Translations under genes and position numbers: made by a program
Source of the DNA: an uncultured Mycoplasmatota bacterium
GTDB lineage: Bacteria; Bacillota_I; Bacilli_A; RF39; UBA660
Assembly: GCA_947087145.1 (NCBI GenBank)
Contig: CAMUBM010000021.1
Location: 1 to 8,680 of the forward strand
Direction: 5' to 3'
Length of the DNA stretch: 8,680 nucleotides
Part shown: positions 6,646 to 8,680 of the stretch, piece by piece
Layout: each line of letters starts with the position of its first letter
Position numbering within the stretch: position 1 is the first letter of the stretch
The notes under the pieces: generated by a model
The model's input: the letters and a program-made list of their open reading frames with translations, nothing else
The model's database searches: none
What the model was told of the DNA's origin: nothing

Positions 6646-7464
6646 ATGCCAGAAATAGCGGAAGTAGAAACGGTGCGGAACACTTTAAAAAAACAAATTT
6701 TACAGAAACGAATACGCGAAGTGAAAGTACTTTATCCGAAAATGATTGTCTCGGATTTAGAAGAGTTTTCTTCTGTTTTAAAAGATAACCAGTTTGTTGA
6801 TATCAAAAGAAGAGGAAAGTGGTTAATTTTTGAATTGGAAAATCATTATTTGTTGAGCCATTTGCGAATGGAAGGAAAGTTCTTTTTGAAAAGTAAGAAT
6901 GAACCTATTATGAAACATGAACATGTAGTGATATCATTTAAGGATGGAAGTGATTTAAGATACCACGATACGCGTAAGTTTGGACGAATGGAACTTATAA
7001 AAAAAGAAGATTTAGAAAAGAATAAGGCAATAGAAAAACAGGGGTATGAACCAGGTGAAAAGGAGTTAACTGCAGAGTATTTATTAGAAAAATTTAAGGG
7101 GAAGAATATAGCGATTAAAACTATACTTCTTGACCAAACGATTATTAGCGGTCTTGGGAATATTTATGCCAATGAAGTTTTGTTTGCTTCTAAAATCAAT
7201 CCTTGGAAAAAGGGAAAAGAGATTACTAAGGAAGAGGCAGAACAAATCATTATAAGTGCTGCAAATATTATTAAAAGAGCCATGGAACTCGGTGGTACAA
7301 CGATTAAAAGTTATACTTCTAGTTTAGGTGTGACGGGTCGCTTTCAACAAGAACTCATGGTTCACAAAAGAGAGGGAGAAGTTTGTAAGGGATGTGGAAA
7401 CCCTATTCACAATGAAAAAATCAATGGAAGAAGTACGTATTATTGTGAAAATTGTCAAAAGTAG
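6646..7464 (+). CDS. mutM: Formamidopyrimidine-DNA glycosylase (MutM/Fpg)
   Basis: MutM excises 8-oxoguanine and formamidopyrimidines, then cuts the abasic strand by beta,delta-elimination. The 272-aa length is standard. The N-terminus MPEIAEVETVR keeps the catalytic Pro2 and Glu3 and Glu6; position 5 is Ala in place of the common Pro. RRGKWLIF carries the conserved Lys near residue 58. HLRMEGKF (about 72-79), YHDTRKFGRM (about 106-115) and SGLGNIYANEVL of the helix-two-turn-helix region follow. The C-terminal zinc finger has C247/C250 and C267/C270, with the DNA-contacting Arg262 between the pairs. The start is fixed because Pro2 must be exposed after Met removal, and by GAGGA at 6632-6636. 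Its place behind polA in one transcript makes sense, since Pol I fills the gap MutM creates. No damage-response operator is visible. Confidence 0.97.
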   Translation: MPEIAEVETVRNTLKKQILQKRIREVKVLYPKMIVSDLEEFSSVLKDNQFVDIKRRGKWLIFELENHYLLSHLRMEGKFFLKSKNEPIMKHEHVVISFKDGSDLRYHDTRKFGRMELIKKEDLEKNKAIEKQGYEPGEKELTAEYLLEKFKGKNIAIKTILLDQTIISGLGNIYANEVLFASKINPWKKGKEITKEEAEQIIISAANIIKRAMELGGTTIKSYTSSLGVTGRFQQELMVHKREGEVCKGCGNPIHNEKINGRSTYYCENCQK

Positions 7465-7476
7465 GGAGGTTTTGTT

Positions 7477-8091
7477 ATGGATTTTGAAACTATTTTATTA
7501 GAAAATTATGAATATTATTGTAAGGAATTTGAAGGATATTCTAGGAGTAAAATTTATCGTTATTTATTGAAGGATTTTAAATTGATTTTTAAAGCAATTC
7601 GAAATATGGAATTTTCTTCTTTACGAAATGAAAAGAATTTACGGAAAGATATTTATGTTATAGAAAATGAACTTATTAATAATGAAAGTCCTTATGCTAT
7701 TTTATTAAGTACTGGAAATAGAAAACCAGTTTGGTATGCGTATTATATTATGGCTTATGCGGAAGAAAATGCTATTGCGTCAGAATATGCTCTTTTAATG
7801 CAGGCATTTAAAAACGGAGTTCAGAATGGGTATAAACGAGAAAGTTCTTTAGAGGATTTGATTTCTTTTTGCGCTCTTCTTGGTGTAGGATGGGACACTT
7901 TAGAAAGTGATCTCAATCAATTTGATGCCTATTTTGCACACTATGAAGAAGCGTTGCTTGGGAAAATAACTCCAAGTGTTCGTCATATTTATACGGTGTA
8001 TGAATTAAAAAAGTTTTATATGCAAAAATTAGCATCTAATGAAACTTTCTCTTATCCAGAATTTCAGAGAGTGTTGTTTAGACGAGGGTAA
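7477..8091 (+). CDS. Conserved-looking protein of unknown function, last gene of the polA operon
   Basis: I do not recognise this 204-aa protein. It looks soluble and mainly helical, rich in Tyr, Phe, Glu and Lys, without a signal peptide, membrane helix, nucleotide-binding loop or cysteine pair. The most patterned stretch is SPYAILLSTGNRKPVWYAYYIMAYAEENAIASEYALLMQAF, lying at about residues 71-111, followed by a hydrophobic segment DLISFCALLGVGWDTLESDL around 127-146 that is too polar to be membranous. The basic C-terminus ends FQRVLFRRG. ATG 7477 has a strong AGGGAGGT site (7463-7470, spacing 7) overlapping the mutM stop. Being 12 bp behind mutM it could take part in DNA repair, but that is only guilt by association. 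Coding is supported by the strong site, tight packing and unbroken frame. Confidence 0.8.
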   Translation: MDFETILLENYEYYCKEFEGYSRSKIYRYLLKDFKLIFKAIRNMEFSSLRNEKNLRKDIYVIENELINNESPYAILLSTGNRKPVWYAYYIMAYAEENAIASEYALLMQAFKNGVQNGYKRESSLEDLISFCALLGVGWDTLESDLNQFDAYFAHYEEALLGKITPSVRHIYTVYELKKFYMQKLASNETFSYPEFQRVLFRRG

Positions 8092-8095
8092 TATA

Positions 8096-8680
8096 TTAGA
8101 ATTTTGTTGGTTGATTTTTCTTTTCATAGTTATAAGTATTCGTAGACATAATTAAGTCGTATACCAAGGATGCTGTTATTTCTATTTGGTATTGGATAGA
8201 GTTTTTGTCTACTATGGTAGGTATTTTTATGTTTGCTTTTTGCTGCTTTAAGTATTCTTGTCCTTTTTGGTTAAAGCCAAGAATTTTACAATAGGAAAGG
8301 GTGGTATTCTTGTTTTGTTCTTTGGTTATTCCTAAAAGAATATGAATGCACATCCGATTTAGTTTATTGTAGGTATAGCGTTTGGTTTTTATTTTTTTTA
8401 TGAATTCTTGGTAATTGTTGCAGCAAATGATTTCTTTTTTTAAACGATTTTCAATCCCTTCTTCGATAGTTAAGAAATTTTCTAGATGAGGAGTGGTTAG
8501 AATTTTAAATTTTAGTAATTCAAAAAATTTATGGTAGTTCGGAGTTAAAATATTCTCTAGACTATCTAAAGGAAGATAATTTGTAATGTCTTCTTTTTTT
8601 TCTAATTTGGTTCTTATATTGGAGGCACTTACAATTCCATCTGTACTGAAAATATCATGATAGGCATTGGTTCTTTTGAT
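8096..8680 (-). CDS. tmcAL: tRNA(Met) cytidine acetate ligase TmcAL, C-terminal part (5' end beyond the window)
   Basis: TmcAL (YlbM in Bacillus) uses ATP and acetate to make N4-acetylcytidine at the wobble position of elongator tRNA-Met. Reading the minus strand from 8680, the frame is open to a TAA at 8096-8098, giving 194 residues. Numbered from the window edge, they include IVSASNIRTKL (16-26), equivalent to the ISSAT.IR motif of HIGH-type nucleotidyltransferases, EEGIENRL (73-80), TKRYTYNKLNR (99-109), HILLGI (113-118) and CKILGFNQKGQEYLK (131-145). These come in the order and spacing of the TmcAL / DUF795 C-terminal half. The N-terminal ATP-binding HxGH motif is expected outside the window. 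The internal Met at 8351-8353 is not the start, because conserved sequence precedes it. It converges with the 204-aa gene with only 4 bp between the stops and no visible terminator. Confidence 0.92.
   Translation of the reverse strand: MKRTNAYHDIFSTDGIVSASNIRTKLEKKEDITNYLPLDSLENILTPNYHKFFELLKFKILTTPHLENFLTIEEGIENRLKKEIICCNNYQEFIKKIKTKRYTYNKLNRMCIHILLGITKEQNKNTTLSYCKILGFNQKGQEYLKQQKANIKIPTIVDKNSIQYQIEITASLVYDLIMSTNTYNYEKKNQPTKF

Noticed and set aside
8096..8353. A separate 85-aa minus-strand protein
   Set aside because: The frame continues without a stop to 8680, and the upstream residues match the TmcAL family; the internal Met is not a start.
1..8680. CRISPR arrays, tRNA or rRNA genes, insertion sequences, prophage attachment sites
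   Set aside because: The only non-coding gaps are under 90 bases, and no regularly spaced repeats, cloverleaf sequences or transposase motifs were seen.

Overview
The window is AT-rich (by eye roughly 30% G+C) and densely coded. It comes from a low-G+C, Gram-positive-type bacterium of the Bacilli / Mycoplasmatota neighbourhood. The signs are AAGGAGG-type ribosome binding sites, TATAAT promoters, a DNA polymerase I with a dead proofreading domain, a VanZ-like protein, an LCP wall-polymer ligase and a TmcAL-type tRNA ligase. TGA is used as a true stop at the ends of the polA, peptidase C26 and peptidase C15 genes, and the tryptophans in recognisable motifs are TGG. The organism therefore uses the standard bacterial code and is not a Mycoplasma or Spiroplasma with TGA = Trp. 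The LCP and VanZ genes suggest that it keeps a cell wall. An uncultured gut Bacilli lineage is my guess and is not proven by the sequence.

Layout. (1) Positions 1-1904, + strand: the 3' part of an LCP (LytR-CpsA-Psr) gene, an overlapping vanZ-like membrane gene, and a 139-codon unknown gene carrying a HEPN-style Rx4H motif. (2) Positions 1938-2758: a well-formed promoter, then rpmG (ribosomal protein L33, only 57 codons), efp (elongation factor P) and an intrinsic terminator whose hairpin loop contains the efp stop codon. (3) Positions 2763-8091: an extended -10 promoter followed by five tightly packed genes: polA, a peptidase C26-type glutamine amidotransferase, a compact pyroglutamyl-peptidase (C15)-like protein, mutM, and an unrecognised 204-aa protein. 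The intergenic distances run from 4-bp overlaps to 12 bp, so this looks like one operon. (4) Positions 8096-8680, - strand: the C-terminal 194 residues of TmcAL, open to the window edge and ending 4 bp from the unknown gene in a convergent arrangement.

How the genes fit together. rpmG-efp is a translation unit. polA and mutM share base-excision and repair synthesis (8-oxoguanine removal, then gap filling). The two small hydrolases between them both belong to families that act on glutamyl-derived bonds (gamma-glutamyl for C26, pyroglutamyl for C15), which makes them an unexpected insertion in a repair operon. No tRNA, rRNA, insertion sequence, CRISPR array or riboswitch was seen. No gene-free stretch exceeds 90 bases. 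The best leads for something undescribed are the C26-C15 pair inside polA-mutM, the orphan HEPN-like protein and the 204-aa orphan.
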